Positions 28,313-37,559 of a DNA stretch of 64,000 bases are shown here, piece by piece. Numbering within the stretch: position 1 is the stretch's first letter; each line of letters begins with the position of its first letter. The notes below the pieces were generated by a model. The model was not told where the DNA came from. It was given only the letters and a program-made list of their open reading frames with translations, and made no database searches. The stretch is from Desulfopila aestuarii DSM 18488. Its GTDB lineage: Bacteria > Desulfobacterota > Desulfobulbia > Desulfobulbales > Desulfocapsaceae. The stretch lies in assembly GCA_945863875.1 (NCBI GenBank), contig CAMBBS010000019.1:1-64000 (forward strand), written 5' to 3'. The position numbers were made by a program, and so were the translations under genes.

Positions 28313-29185
28313 ATGAGTTTTCAAAAAAGATTAGCGGCAAAAGAATTCGCGGTATTGGCGGAAATGCATACCCCTAAAGGAATCAACATTTCCAGACTGG
28401 TCAATGATGCTCGCCGTCTTAAAGGAAGGGTTGATGCCGTGGTTGTGCCCGATATGGACAACGGGATCATGCGCATGAGTGCACTGGCCGGGGGAGTTTT
28501 ACTGCAGCAGCAGGGAGTCGAAACGATCATGCACATGTACTGTCGCGACCGTAACCGAATGGCTCTCCAGGGAGATGCGCTGGCCGCTCACGTTCTTGGC
28601 ATCCAGAACATCATTGTCACCGGCAGTGAAGATATGAGCGAAAGTGATCACAGTGACGCAAAAACCGTCAATGATCTCGACGAGGTTCAGCTTATCGAAG
28701 CTCTCATGACCCTGCAGACCGGGAAAGACATGAGTGGCTTTGATCTCGATGGCGCCCCCGATTTTTCCATCGGCTGCACCATAGGTTCTTTTGCCGACGA
28801 CAAAGGCAGAGATGAGGCCCTGCTCGCCACCGAGGCAAAAATTACGGCAGGGGCGAGATATGTCATCACACCACCAATTTATGATGTGCCGGCCAGCGCC
28901 GATTTCCTGTCCAGGGTGAAGGAACTGGGCGTGCCGGTCATCACTACGGTGTTTTTGCTGAAATCCCTGGCCATTGCGCAATATATTACCAACAGTGATC
29001 CCGGTGCAAATATAAGCAACGAGCTCATCCGTCGTATCCGAAAATCCTCCAACAGAGAACTGGAAGGAATCAAAATTGCCGGTGAGACTATCCAGGCACT
29101 CAAAGAGAAGACCCAGGGCGTGCTTATACAGACACTGGGCTGGGAACACAAATTACCGGAAATTCTCGATGTTGCCAAAATCTGA
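28313..29185 (+). CDS. Methylenetetrahydrofolate reductase-family protein (MetF paralogue 1)
   Basis: A 290-residue MTHFR TIM-barrel protein: the N-terminal glutamate in LAEMHTPKG, MYCRDRNRMALQGDALAAHVLGI and the flavin region NIIVTGSED. It aligns with the second MetF-like protein of this operon but differs at several sites (AEMHTPKG versus SECGPPRG). Gene position between the selenoprotein and hdrA suggests it is a subunit of the same complex or a second isoenzyme. The ribosome-binding site is GAGGAGG. Whether it acts on methylene-THF or another one-carbon carrier cannot be told from sequence. Confidence 0.8.
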   Translation: MSFQKRLAAKEFAVLAEMHTPKGINISRLVNDARRLKGRVDAVVVPDMDNGIMRMSALAGGVLLQQQGVETIMHMYCRDRNRMALQGDALAAHVLGIQNIIVTGSEDMSESDHSDAKTVNDLDEVQLIEALMTLQTGKDMSGFDLDGAPDFSIGCTIGSFADDKGRDEALLATEAKITAGARYVITPPIYDVPASADFLSRVKELGVPVITTVFLLKSLAIAQYITNSDPGANISNELIRRIRKSSNRELEGIKIAGETIQALKEKTQGVLIQTLGWEHKLPEILDVAKI

Positions 29186-29270
29186 TATTTGAAAAACCAT
29201 AGCAATTTATCCAAGGATTGACCGAATAATTCGTTTAACCCTGCTAAACCTGTGACAAGAAAAGGTAACA

Positions 29271-32200
29271 ATGCAGAACTCAAATACAATCGAAACCCAA
29301 AATAACAAGGTACTTGTTGTCGGCGGTGGTCTCGGTGGGATACGAACGGCTCTGGATTTAGCTGAAGCAGATAAAGATGTCGTTCTCGTTGATAAGGACT
29401 TTACCATCGGGGGTCTTATGACCCAGCTGGACCGAACCTTTCCAACCAATAACTGCGATCTCTGCACCATTGCTCCGCATCTTTCGGAGAGTAACCGCCA
29501 GGAACATATCGAACTCATGACCATGACGAGTGTCGAAAATGTCGCTGGAGAAAAAGGTAACTTTTCGGTAACCCTTAAAACTAAACCCAGATTTATTAAT
29601 CTTGACAAGTGCACCGCCTGCGGAGAATGTTTCAAACAATTCCCGGAATTCGTCCGTTTCAGCCCCGGTCTTGACCACCGGGCACCAACCTGTATGCGCT
29701 ACCCCCAGGCCACCCCGCAGGCATTTTCCATTGATCTGGATAAATGCACTGACGTCAAGGCCCTGGTTGATGTCTGCCCCGCCGGGGCAATAAATCCGGA
29801 CGATATGCCGATAATCCGTGAGATCAAATGCGCGGCGATCGTTTTGTCGCCGGGGGCATCGCTTTTTGACCCCACACCGCTCGACTATCTCGGCTACGCC
29901 ACCTTACCCGATGTGGTCACCAGCCTCGAATATGAGCGTATTCTTTCCGCATCAGGACCGACCTCAGGCAAGCTGGTCTGCCCGTCAAACGGGAGACAGC
30001 CTAAAAAAGTAGCCTGGATTCAATGCATCGGTTCCAGAGGATTGCAGAAAGGCGCCGGGGCCTACTGTTCCAATGCCTGCTGCATGTTTGCCCTGAAGGA
30101 GGCGATCGTCACCAAAGAGCGCTTCCAGGAAGATATAGAAACCACTATCTTCTATATGGATATGCGGACCTTTGGCAAAGATTATGAGCTCTACCTCAAC
30201 CGGGCTATAAATGAATACGGTGTTCGTTTTCTGCGCAGCCGCCCCCACTCTATCCTCCAGAAGGACGGGGAAGACGACCTCACCATGACCTATACCATGG
30301 ATGACAGCACCAAACAGTTTGAAGAAAAGTTTGATATGGTGGTCCTGTCAACCGGTTTTAAAACCTCTGATGAATCCCGACTTCTCGCCGCCAAAATGGG
30401 CGTTGAACTCAACAGTGATTTTTTCCCGGTGACCGTCGGCCTCAATCCCGTTGTCACCAGCAAACCCGGCGTCTATGTGGCCGGCACTTTTGAGAGCCCA
30501 AAGGATATACCGGAAACGATGGTCCAGGCAAGTGCCGCGGCCTGCATGGCCGGAGCCGATCTGCCGAAATATGACAAAAAACCGGCGGAAGAGTCCGAAG
30601 GCGTCCGGGAAAGAGACATAAGTCTTGAAGAGCCCAAGGTTGGCGTTTTCATCTGTGACTGTGGCGAAAACATCGGTGGAGTCATCGATGTGGAAAAACT
30701 CGTTGAGCATGCCGCCAAACTGCCATATGTGGCTATTGCCAAGGCCGAAGGACATGGCTGCAGCCGCTTGTCCATGGCAAACATCCGACAGACTATAGAG
30801 GAAGAACAACTCAACCGTGTCGTTATCGGTGGCTGTTCTCCGCGTACCCATTTGACGAAATTTCAGGATCTGCTCGGTAAGGCCGGTCTGAACAAATATC
30901 TGGTGGAAATCGCCAATATCAGGGACCAGGCGACCTGGGTCCATTCAGGAAAACCGGACGAGGCCACGGCAAAGGCCAAGGATCTGATTAAAATGGCGGT
31001 CGGGAGTGCCGTCAAAGCGCAACCGCTCACCGACCAGAGCCTGCCGATGAATAAAAATGTCCTGGTTGTCGGGGGCGGTGTTACAGGAATGACGACGGCG
31101 CTGCAGCTTGCCGAGCAGGGTTTCCAGATTTATCTGGCGGAAAAAAGTGACAAACTTGGCGGCCTGGCCAAGCAGCTGATCAAGACCCTCGAGGGTGATG
31201 ATGTCCAGGCCTTTGTCGGCGACCTGATAACAAAAGTTCAGAACCATCCGAAAATTCAGATCTTCACACGGGCAATGATCGTCGACCACAGCGGCATGCC
31301 GGGAATGTTTAAGACCGGCATGCAAAGCGGGCCGCAGATGTTCTACAGACAGCTCGAGCACGGCGTGACGATTCTGGCGACAGGTGCCCTGTCAAATCGT
31401 CCGGCGCTCTACCTGCTCGACCAGTCAGCTGCGGTGCGCACCCAACTGGAAACGCAAAAATATATCCATGACAATCCGCAGGCCGTGAAAAATTGGGAAA
31501 ACGTAGTGATGATACAGTGCGTCGGTTCCCGGACGGCGGAAAATCCTAATTGTTCGCGTATTTGTTGCCAGAACGCCATCAAAAACGCCTTGGCTATTTT
31601 AGAAATCAACCCTGAGGTACGGATCTTTGTTCTCTATCGAGACATGAGGACGTATGGCTTTCAGGAAGAGTATTACCAGAAGGCACGCAGCAAAGGGGTC
31701 ATATTCGTCCGCTATGATGTTGATAGCCCACCGAGTGTCAAGGCGGCAGGCGCACAGGTCGACGTGACCTATTTTGATGTCATTCTCGGCATGAAAATTA
31801 CTGTTACCGCTGACAATCTCAGCCTCAGCACCGGCATGATCGCCGACATCGATTCCACTGAGGAACTGGCGATGATCTTCAAACTGCCGCGTACCAACGA
31901 TGGCTATTTCCTTGAGGACCACGTCAAACTGAGGCCGGTGGATATGTCTGTCCCCGGATTCTTTGTGGCCGGCACGGCGCACTCGCCCAAACTGATAAGA
32001 GAGAGTGTTACCCAGGCCAATGCCGTCGCGGCAAGAGCCCAGACCATGCTTGCCAGGGAAATTATCAATCTGGGGGCAGCTTCTGCTCGTGTCGACAGTA
32101 ACTTATGTGCCGCCTGTCTGATCTGCGTCAGGGCCTGCCCGTTTGACGTTCCCTTCATCAATGCGGATGGGTATTCCGAAATAGATCCGGCCAAATGCCA

Positions 32201-32315
32201 TGGCTGCGGTGTCTGTGTCGCGGAATGTCCGGCCAAAGCCATTCAACTGATGCAATTTGAAGACGATCGAATTCTTGCACAGGTGGAACAACTTTTTGAA
32301 AGGATAAATGCATAA
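29271..32315 (+). CDS. HdrA-like protein with two fused FAD/Fe-S modules
   Basis: A 1014-residue cytoplasmic flavoprotein made of two HdrA/QmoB-type halves. The first has an FAD GxGxxG near 15-25 (VVGGGLGGI), HdrA cysteines in NNCDLC near residue 62, and a Fe-S segment around 112-170. The second has another FAD motif near 596-606 (VVGGGVTGM), and each half has a matching IQC(I/V)GSR segment. The C-terminus holds two full [4Fe-4S] motifs (CAACLICVRACP near 945 and CHGCGVCVAECP near 976). Normal HdrA is about 650 residues with one FAD. It overlaps mvhD by one base. Role inferred: the flavin hub, and possible bifurcation site, of the MetFV-Hdr complex. Confidence 0.88.
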   Translation: MQNSNTIETQNNKVLVVGGGLGGIRTALDLAEADKDVVLVDKDFTIGGLMTQLDRTFPTNNCDLCTIAPHLSESNRQEHIELMTMTSVENVAGEKGNFSVTLKTKPRFINLDKCTACGECFKQFPEFVRFSPGLDHRAPTCMRYPQATPQAFSIDLDKCTDVKALVDVCPAGAINPDDMPIIREIKCAAIVLSPGASLFDPTPLDYLGYATLPDVVTSLEYERILSASGPTSGKLVCPSNGRQPKKVAWIQCIGSRGLQKGAGAYCSNACCMFALKEAIVTKERFQEDIETTIFYMDMRTFGKDYELYLNRAINEYGVRFLRSRPHSILQKDGEDDLTMTYTMDDSTKQFEEKFDMVVLSTGFKTSDESRLLAAKMGVELNSDFFPVTVGLNPVVTSKPGVYVAGTFESPKDIPETMVQASAAACMAGADLPKYDKKPAEESEGVRERDISLEEPKVGVFICDCGENIGGVIDVEKLVEHAAKLPYVAIAKAEGHGCSRLSMANIRQTIEEEQLNRVVIGGCSPRTHLTKFQDLLGKAGLNKYLVEIANIRDQATWVHSGKPDEATAKAKDLIKMAVGSAVKAQPLTDQSLPMNKNVLVVGGGVTGMTTALQLAEQGFQIYLAEKSDKLGGLAKQLIKTLEGDDVQAFVGDLITKVQNHPKIQIFTRAMIVDHSGMPGMFKTGMQSGPQMFYRQLEHGVTILATGALSNRPALYLLDQSAAVRTQLETQKYIHDNPQAVKNWENVVMIQCVGSRTAENPNCSRICCQNAIKNALAILEINPEVRIFVLYRDMRTYGFQEEYYQKARSKGVIFVRYDVDSPPSVKAAGAQVDVTYFDVILGMKITVTADNLSLSTGMIADIDSTEELAMIFKLPRTNDGYFLEDHVKLRPVDMSVPGFFVAGTAHSPKLIRESVTQANAVAARAQTMLAREIINLGAASARVDSNLCAACLICVRACPFDVPFINADGYSEIDPAKCHGCGVCVAECPAKAIQLMQFEDDRILAQVEQLFERINA

Positions 32316-32737
32316 TGGAAAAATTTGAACCGGTAATTGTAGCTTTCTGCTGCCACTACTGTGCCTATACTGCTGCGGATATGGCGGGAAGCTTACGCCT
32401 GCCGTATCCGTCAAATATTAAAATCATTCGGGTACCCTGTTCCGGCAAGGTCGATGCACAGCATATCGTCACCGCCTTTGAAAAAGGCGCCGATGGTGTC
32501 TTTGTCGCAGGTTGTCTGGAAGGGGATTGTCACTTCAAGAGCGGTAACGCACGAGCTGCACGACGCGTCGAATTTGTCAAAAAGTATCTTGAAGAAATCG
32601 GCATCGAGAGCGAACGACTTGAAATGGTCAATATGTCAGCAGGCATGGGACATCGATTTGCCCAGGTGGCGACGGAAATTACGCAAAAAATTCGCAATCT
32701 CGGTCCCAGCCCTGTACGGACGACTATGGCGCAATAA
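32315..32737 (+). CDS. mvhD: MvhD-like iron-sulfur electron transfer protein
   Basis: A 140-residue MvhD/FrhD family protein with the conserved cysteines C12, C13, C16 (AFCCHYCAY), C42 (VPCSGK), C67 and C72 (AGCLEGDC), which bind a [2Fe-2S] cluster in this family. MvhD links hydrogenase or other dehydrogenases to HdrA. Its start overlaps the hdrA-like stop (TAATG), so the two proteins are probably made in equal amount. No hydrogenase gene is in the operon. Confidence 0.9.
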   Translation: MEKFEPVIVAFCCHYCAYTAADMAGSLRLPYPSNIKIIRVPCSGKVDAQHIVTAFEKGADGVFVAGCLEGDCHFKSGNARAARRVEFVKKYLEEIGIESERLEMVNMSAGMGHRFAQVATEITQKIRNLGPSPVRTTMAQ

Positions 32738-32787
32738 CCGACAGCTTTTGTAGTTGACGGCATAAAAAACAAGGAGAGTGAACCACC

Positions 32788-33456
32788 ATGATCACTGCTG
32801 AACGAAAACCTTTAGAAGAACTTATTGAATACATTAAGCCTTTCAAGCGCATTTTGCTGCTTGGCTGTAATGAATGTGTAACCGTCTGCGCCGCCGGCGG
32901 CAGAAAAGAAGTTGGACTGCTCGCGTCTGGCCTGCAGATGGCAATGCTGAAGAATGGCAGCAATATTGAAATACGCCAGCATACCCTCGAGAGACAATGC
33001 GATCCGGAATATGTCGAAGAACTCGTGCCCATGATCGATTCTGCCGATGCGGTGATGTCCATGGCCTGCGGCTGTGGTGTCCAGCAAGTAGCCATGCGCT
33101 TTAAGGACAAACCAGTTTTCCCTGCCGTCAACACCACATTCATGGGCGCGTCCGAGCGACAGGGCGTCTGGGCGGAAAGATGCCAGGGCTGCGGCAACTG
33201 TTTGCTTGGTCTTACCGGAGGGATTTGTCCTATTGCCAGATGTGCAAAACAGCTGATGAATGGGCCCTGCGGTGGCTCAACCGGCGGTAAATGTGAGATC
33301 AGTAATGATGTTGACTGCGCATGGCAACTCATCTGGGATCGGCTAAAGGCCCTTGGCCTGCAGGATAGATATTTGGATATTATCCCGGCGAAAGACTGGA
33401 GATCTGGTGGTGGCAGTGGACCGAGAAAGATTATCAGAGAGGATTTGGCAGAATGA
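32788..33456 (+). CDS. metV: MetV-like zinc/Fe-S subunit of methylene-THF reductase
   Basis: A 222-residue cysteine-rich protein of the MetV (methylene-THF reductase C-terminal) family. Cys clusters are at C27-X2-C30-X3-C34 (LLGCNECVTVC), ACGCG near 104, and CQGCGNC...CPIARC near 141-162, followed by NGPCGGSTGGKCE. In acetogens MetV is the partner of MetF. The stop overlaps the start of metF by 4 bp (ATGA), supporting a MetVF pair. The ribosome-binding site is AAGGAGAG. Confidence 0.9.
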   Translation: MITAERKPLEELIEYIKPFKRILLLGCNECVTVCAAGGRKEVGLLASGLQMAMLKNGSNIEIRQHTLERQCDPEYVEELVPMIDSADAVMSMACGCGVQQVAMRFKDKPVFPAVNTTFMGASERQGVWAERCQGCGNCLLGLTGGICPIARCAKQLMNGPCGGSTGGKCEISNDVDCAWQLIWDRLKALGLQDRYLDIIPAKDWRSGGGSGPRKIIREDLAE

Positions 33457-34376
33457 AAACTGAAAGCAGATTAGAAAAAGTTTTGGCAGCAGGACATCTG
33501 GCAGTTACCTCTGAATGCGGGCCGCCACGGGGAACAAATTTTGATGAAGTAGTCAGAAAATCAAAATATCTGGAAGGTATTGTCGATGCGGTAAACGTGA
33601 CCGACAACCAGACGGCTATGGTGCGCATGTCAAGCCTGGCAGCTTCCATTATTATCAAGCAGCAGGGCCTGAATCCTCTTTTTCAGGTTACCTGCCGCGA
33701 TCGGAACAGACTGGCGATGCAGGCGGATATCCTTGGGGCCTATGCCTTTGGCATCGATACCATGCTTTGTCTGTCCGGCGATCATACCAAATTCGGTGAT
33801 CACCCGATGGCCATGAACGTTCACGACATCGATTCCATCCAGATGATCCAGATGGTAAAAGATATGCGTGACAAAGGATTATTTCAGGGTGGTGCCGATA
33901 TCAAGGGGCCGCCAAAAATGTTTATCGGCGCAGCCGCCAATCCTTTTGCCGATCCTTTTGAGCTGCGGGTGATGCGCCTGGCAAAAAAGATCGCCGCCGG
34001 AGCTGATTTTATACAGACCCAGTGTATCTTCAACGTTGATAAATTTGAAAAATGGATGGAAGGAGTTCGGGAAAAGGGACTGCATAAGAAATGTTACATT
34101 TTAGCCGGCGTTACCCCATGTAAATCACTGGGTGCCGCCCGGTACATGGCGAATCGGGTTCCGGGCATGGATGTACCACAAGAAATCGTTGACCGGATGG
34201 CTTCAGTACCGAAAGAAAAACAAGCTGAAGAAGGCCTTACCATCTGCGTCGAGACCATCGAAAGACTGAAAAAGATTGAAGGGGTCGCCGGTTTTCATAT
34301 CATGGCCATCGAGTGGGAAGAAAAAGTCGAAGAAATTTGTGAAAGAGCAGGACTTCTTCCTCGACCTCAGGTATAA
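33453..34376 (+). CDS. metF: Methylenetetrahydrofolate reductase (MetF paralogue 2)
   Basis: Reduces methylene-THF to methyl-THF. The 307-residue TIM barrel has the catalytic-type glutamate in SECGPPRG (residues 20-27), CRDRNRLAMQ and the flavin-contact region LCLSGDH, and TQCIFNVDKFEKW. It is translationally coupled to metV and is the likelier true MetF of the two paralogues here. In the Wood-Ljungdahl pathway it makes the methyl group for the corrinoid protein. Confidence 0.92.
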   Translation: MKTESRLEKVLAAGHLAVTSECGPPRGTNFDEVVRKSKYLEGIVDAVNVTDNQTAMVRMSSLAASIIIKQQGLNPLFQVTCRDRNRLAMQADILGAYAFGIDTMLCLSGDHTKFGDHPMAMNVHDIDSIQMIQMVKDMRDKGLFQGGADIKGPPKMFIGAAANPFADPFELRVMRLAKKIAAGADFIQTQCIFNVDKFEKWMEGVREKGLHKKCYILAGVTPCKSLGAARYMANRVPGMDVPQEIVDRMASVPKEKQAEEGLTICVETIERLKKIEGVAGFHIMAIEWEEKVEEICERAGLLPRPQV

Positions 34377-34423
34377 ATAACAAATATGTCTTCAACCAAT
34401 AAGCAGATGGAGGAGAATTAAAC

Positions 34424-34807
34424 ATGAGCGATAGTAAACTTATTCTTGTGGTAGATGACGATACAGATCTCGTGGAAATGGTCTCCATGAAGTTGGAAAG
34501 TGCCAACTTTCGCGTTGCCAAGGCATACGATGGCGTCGAAGCCATGGACCGCATCAAGGAAGCACGCCCTGATCTGATCATTCTCGATGTCATGATGCCT
34601 CGAAAAGACGGCTACACGTTGTGTGACGAACTGAAAACCTCTGATGAATATAAAGATATTGTCATTGTGCTGCTCACTGCGGTTACTGAAGCAATAAAGT
34701 CGACGAATTATACCCATATGGGTGGTAAAACGACCCTGGCTGATGATTTTGTCCCCAAGCCTATTGATCTCGACAAGCTTATGGAAATAGTCCAGGACAA
34801 TCTCTAG
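34424..34807 (+). CDS. Single-domain response regulator
   Basis: A 127-residue receiver with no output domain. The acid pocket D11-D13, phospho-acceptor D55 (LIILDVMMP) and K112 (VPKP) are all present. It sits 47 bp after metF with an AGGAG site and before a terminator, so it is the last gene of the one-carbon operon. A histidine kinase gene 1.2 kb downstream may be its partner, but this is not shown by the sequence. Confidence 0.87.
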   Translation: MSDSKLILVVDDDTDLVEMVSMKLESANFRVAKAYDGVEAMDRIKEARPDLIILDVMMPRKDGYTLCDELKTSDEYKDIVIVLLTAVTEAIKSTNYTHMGGKTTLADDFVPKPIDLDKLMEIVQDNL

Positions 34808-34814
34808 TACCTCT

Positions 34815-34863
34815 GCCGTTATTCCCCTGCCCATCCTGATGCGGCAGGGGATAACGGCTTTTT
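34815..34863 (+). terminator. Strong intrinsic terminator after the one-carbon operon
   Basis: An almost perfect 16-bp GC-rich stem (34815-34831 with 34843-34858, one bulged base) followed by TTTTTC. It ends the metF-response regulator transcript and finishes only about 15 bases before the start codon of the next gene. Confidence 0.88.
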
Positions 34864-34879
34864 CTTATCCGGCGTACCA

Positions 34880-35398
34880 ATGGAAAAGGGTCAAAAAGTT
34901 CGCATTGGTGGTATCAAATTCAGTGAAGAACTGGTACAGGTGACGGTTGCCTGCAAAGCATCGGACGATTCCTCGATTTATCAGTTGTTACATCTGCTTG
35001 CTGAAAAAAGCATTAACATACCTTTTCTTTGCCATTCTGCCGTCACCAGCATCCCTGCGAGCAGTTTTTGTGTTGATCGTTCCGAACTTGGCAAGGTGCA
35101 GCAAATCCTCAATTTTTCATCCTTTCAAAATGAGCATGTCAGTTTCATCTCCTCCGTCGGTACGCTGACTCTTTTTCCGCACCGAAACAGCTGCAGGCTC
35201 CTGGGGCTGCTCATGGCCTTTTTTGCGCGACACGACTTCCCTCTTCACTCGCTCAGTACATCCATTTCGGCCATTGCGCTGAATACAGAGTATACCCTGC
35301 TCGATGCTGTTGCCGACAAGCTGCAGGATGTCCTTGAACTCCCTCTGAATCACGCGCCCTTTCGGCAGGGATTTCGGTTAACACAGATCCAGCCGTGA
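34880..35398 (+). CDS. ACT-like domain protein
   Basis: A 172-residue protein with two ACT-like segments: LVQVTVACKASDDSSIYQLLHLLAEKSINIPFL near the N-terminus and VGTLTLFPHRNSCRLLGLLMAFFARHDFPLHSL in the middle, split here across motifs. ACT domains bind amino acids or similar effectors; no enzyme domain is attached. There is no clear ribosome-binding site, and the start lies directly after a terminator. It is followed closely by a related gene, so both may form a sensor unit with the kinase downstream. Confidence 0.7.
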   Translation: MEKGQKVRIGGIKFSEELVQVTVACKASDDSSIYQLLHLLAEKSINIPFLCHSAVTSIPASSFCVDRSELGKVQQILNFSSFQNEHVSFISSVGTLTLFPHRNSCRLLGLLMAFFARHDFPLHSLSTSISAIALNTEYTLLDAVADKLQDVLELPLNHAPFRQGFRLTQIQP

Positions 35399-35423
35399 TC
35401 TGCCCATGTGCGGAGGAAGAGCA

Positions 35424-35930
35424 TTGGAAACAATTGCAGTGTATAAAGAAGCGCGGGTTAAGGTCTACGGTATCACCGAAAAGGATGGTCGGGCCCTGGT
35501 CACGCTGTCCTTCCCGGCAAACCAGATGGAACAATGGGGGCAGAGAGTTGTGCTGCTGGAGGAGCATATAAAACGATTCGAGCTGGTCACGTATCACGCC
35601 GCCGATAAAGAAAGGACTGAACTTCACCTGCTCTTTGACCAGATTCCTCCTGCACCATTACGCGACACGTTAGAAAAATGGGTCAAAAGCGATCAGCAGT
35701 CAACATTTCAACTCAGGCAGCCTGTGGATATATTATATCTGCATGGCCCTCATTTCCAAGATAGATTCGGCATAGCTGACATCGCCTTTGCTGCCCTCAA
35801 GCAAAACAATATTGAAATTCTGGTTTCCGGTTGTGCCGGGACAAGCATGTACCTGGTTACTCCGGCACACCAAGGGGCAACGACTTTAAAGCTTCTTACC
35901 GAAACCTTTCTCATACCGACCTCGGTATGA
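35424..35930 (+). CDS. Aspartokinase-like ACT domain protein
   Basis: About 168 residues. The C-terminal part (FGIADIAFAALKQNNIEIL, VSGCAGTSMYLVTP) resembles the regulatory ACT repeats of aspartokinases, but no kinase domain is present. The TTG at 35424 is chosen because GGAGGAAG lies just upstream; an ATG at 35406 is in frame but has no such site. It lies 25 bp after the first ACT gene. The ligand is unknown. Confidence 0.7.
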   Translation: METIAVYKEARVKVYGITEKDGRALVTLSFPANQMEQWGQRVVLLEEHIKRFELVTYHAADKERTELHLLFDQIPPAPLRDTLEKWVKSDQQSTFQLRQPVDILYLHGPHFQDRFGIADIAFAALKQNNIEILVSGCAGTSMYLVTPAHQGATTLKLLTETFLIPTSV

Positions 35931-36023
35931 GCAGAAGACAGCCGGCAAAAGCAAAGCAGCAGGAATTTCACCTGCGCACCTCGCCGGTCTTTGAGACTCA
36001 GACTCTTTGCAGTTCTTGACCCT

Positions 36024-37559
36024 ATGATAGATTCAACCGAATTTGATACGAACGAAACCGAATGGAGGCTTCGGGTTTTTGATGCCCTGTCCTTTCCGAC
36101 CCTCATTCTCAAACCGGACCGGACGATACTTGCGGCGAATAAAAAATTTCTTGAACGCAATAATCTCGGTGACAGAAAAATCGTCGGGAGAACCTGCAAG
36201 AGTATTTTTTCTGAAGATCAATCGATCAAACATCTCGCCTGTATCGGGGCAAACTGCCCTTTGCAGCGAGTATTGCAATCCAAACAGAATCAGTCCGTTG
36301 TCCACAAAAATATTACCGCTGATGGGGATATCAACTGGGAGGAACGGGTTTTCTCGCCAATTTTAGGGGAAAACGGCGAGGTGAAATATGTCATTGAAAG
36401 CCTCCGGGACATAACGAAAATTAAGCACCTGGAGAAAAAGTACAGCGACATCCGCCAGTTCATAGACAAAGTTTTGCAAAGTTCGGTCAGTGCCATCATG
36501 GCCGCGGATCGCAAGGGTGAAATCATCCTGATGAATAAGGCCGCGGAGGACCTCTTTGGTTACTCCGCTCATGATGCAAACTTCGTCAATATTGAAGATT
36601 TCTATCCACCTGGTGTCGCCCGCGAAATTATGAAAAAACTTCGCGATAAAAATATCGGCGAGACAGGAAAACTTCCCAGTACCCAAGTCAGCATCATCAA
36701 CAAAAATGGTGAGCAGATCCCCGTTGAAATGACCGCTGCCATCATCTACGAGGATGGCCTGGAGGCGGCAACCGCAGGAATATTTAACGATTTACGAGAA
36801 AGACAGGCGGTCCAGAAAAAACTTGAGGAAACGGAAAATCAGCTTTTCCAGTCCGAAAAGCTCGCTTCTCTTGGCCGGCTGGCAGCTGGTGTCGCCCATG
36901 AAATAAACAACCCCCTGACCAGTATCCTCCTATACGGTAATCTCATGCGGGAAAAAATAGAGGAAAACCACCCCCTGGCGGTCAACCTCGACTACATCCT
37001 CGAGGATGCCGAACGATGCAAGGACATTGTCAAAAACCTCTTGGCCTACAGTCGCCAGACCCGGCCTGCGAAAGATGTCTTTTACCTCAACAATCTGGTC
37101 AGCGAAAGCTTGCGGCTGATCCGCGACCAGAAACTTTTCATGAATGTGAAAATCATCAAAGATCTCGATGATTGCCAGATTCTGGTCAATGCCGACAAAA
37201 ACCAGCTCTGTCAGGTATTGATCAATCTGATCATCAATGCCATTGACGCCATGGAGGGCAGTGGCACCCTCACCCTCAGGACCTATCGCGATCGTGAGGC
37301 GCACAAGGCTTATATTGAGGTATCCGACACGGGAAGCGGCATTCCCCAGGAAAATCTGTCCAAAGTATTCGATCCGTTTTTTACCACCAAGGAAGTCGGC
37401 AAAGGTACCGGACTCGGATTGAGTATGGCCTATGGTATTCTGGAAGAAAACCATGGTAAAATATCCATTAAATATACTGGCCCGGAGGGCACGACAATTC
37501 TCCTGGAACTTCCCGAAGAGCTGATCTCAGACGAGTTCCAATTCATGTCCATTGGCTGA
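36024..37559 (+). CDS. PAS-domain sensor histidine kinase
   Basis: A soluble kinase of 511 residues with no membrane helix. It has two PAS domains (about 10-130, the first containing CIGANCPLQ cysteines that might hold a cofactor, and about 145-265), a HisKA domain with phospho-acceptor H292 (GVAHEINNPL), and a HATPase domain (NLIINAIDAM, DTGSGIP, GTGLGLSM). A TTG 33 bases upstream is in frame. The cytoplasmic location, PAS domains and two ACT-protein neighbours suggest that it reads an internal metabolic or redox signal. Partner inferred: the orphan receiver at 34.4 kb. Confidence 0.85.
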   Translation: MIDSTEFDTNETEWRLRVFDALSFPTLILKPDRTILAANKKFLERNNLGDRKIVGRTCKSIFSEDQSIKHLACIGANCPLQRVLQSKQNQSVVHKNITADGDINWEERVFSPILGENGEVKYVIESLRDITKIKHLEKKYSDIRQFIDKVLQSSVSAIMAADRKGEIILMNKAAEDLFGYSAHDANFVNIEDFYPPGVAREIMKKLRDKNIGETGKLPSTQVSIINKNGEQIPVEMTAAIIYEDGLEAATAGIFNDLRERQAVQKKLEETENQLFQSEKLASLGRLAAGVAHEINNPLTSILLYGNLMREKIEENHPLAVNLDYILEDAERCKDIVKNLLAYSRQTRPAKDVFYLNNLVSESLRLIRDQKLFMNVKIIKDLDDCQILVNADKNQLCQVLINLIINAIDAMEGSGTLTLRTYRDREAHKAYIEVSDTGSGIPQENLSKVFDPFFTTKEVGKGTGLGLSMAYGILEENHGKISIKYTGPEGTTILLELPEELISDEFQFMSIG

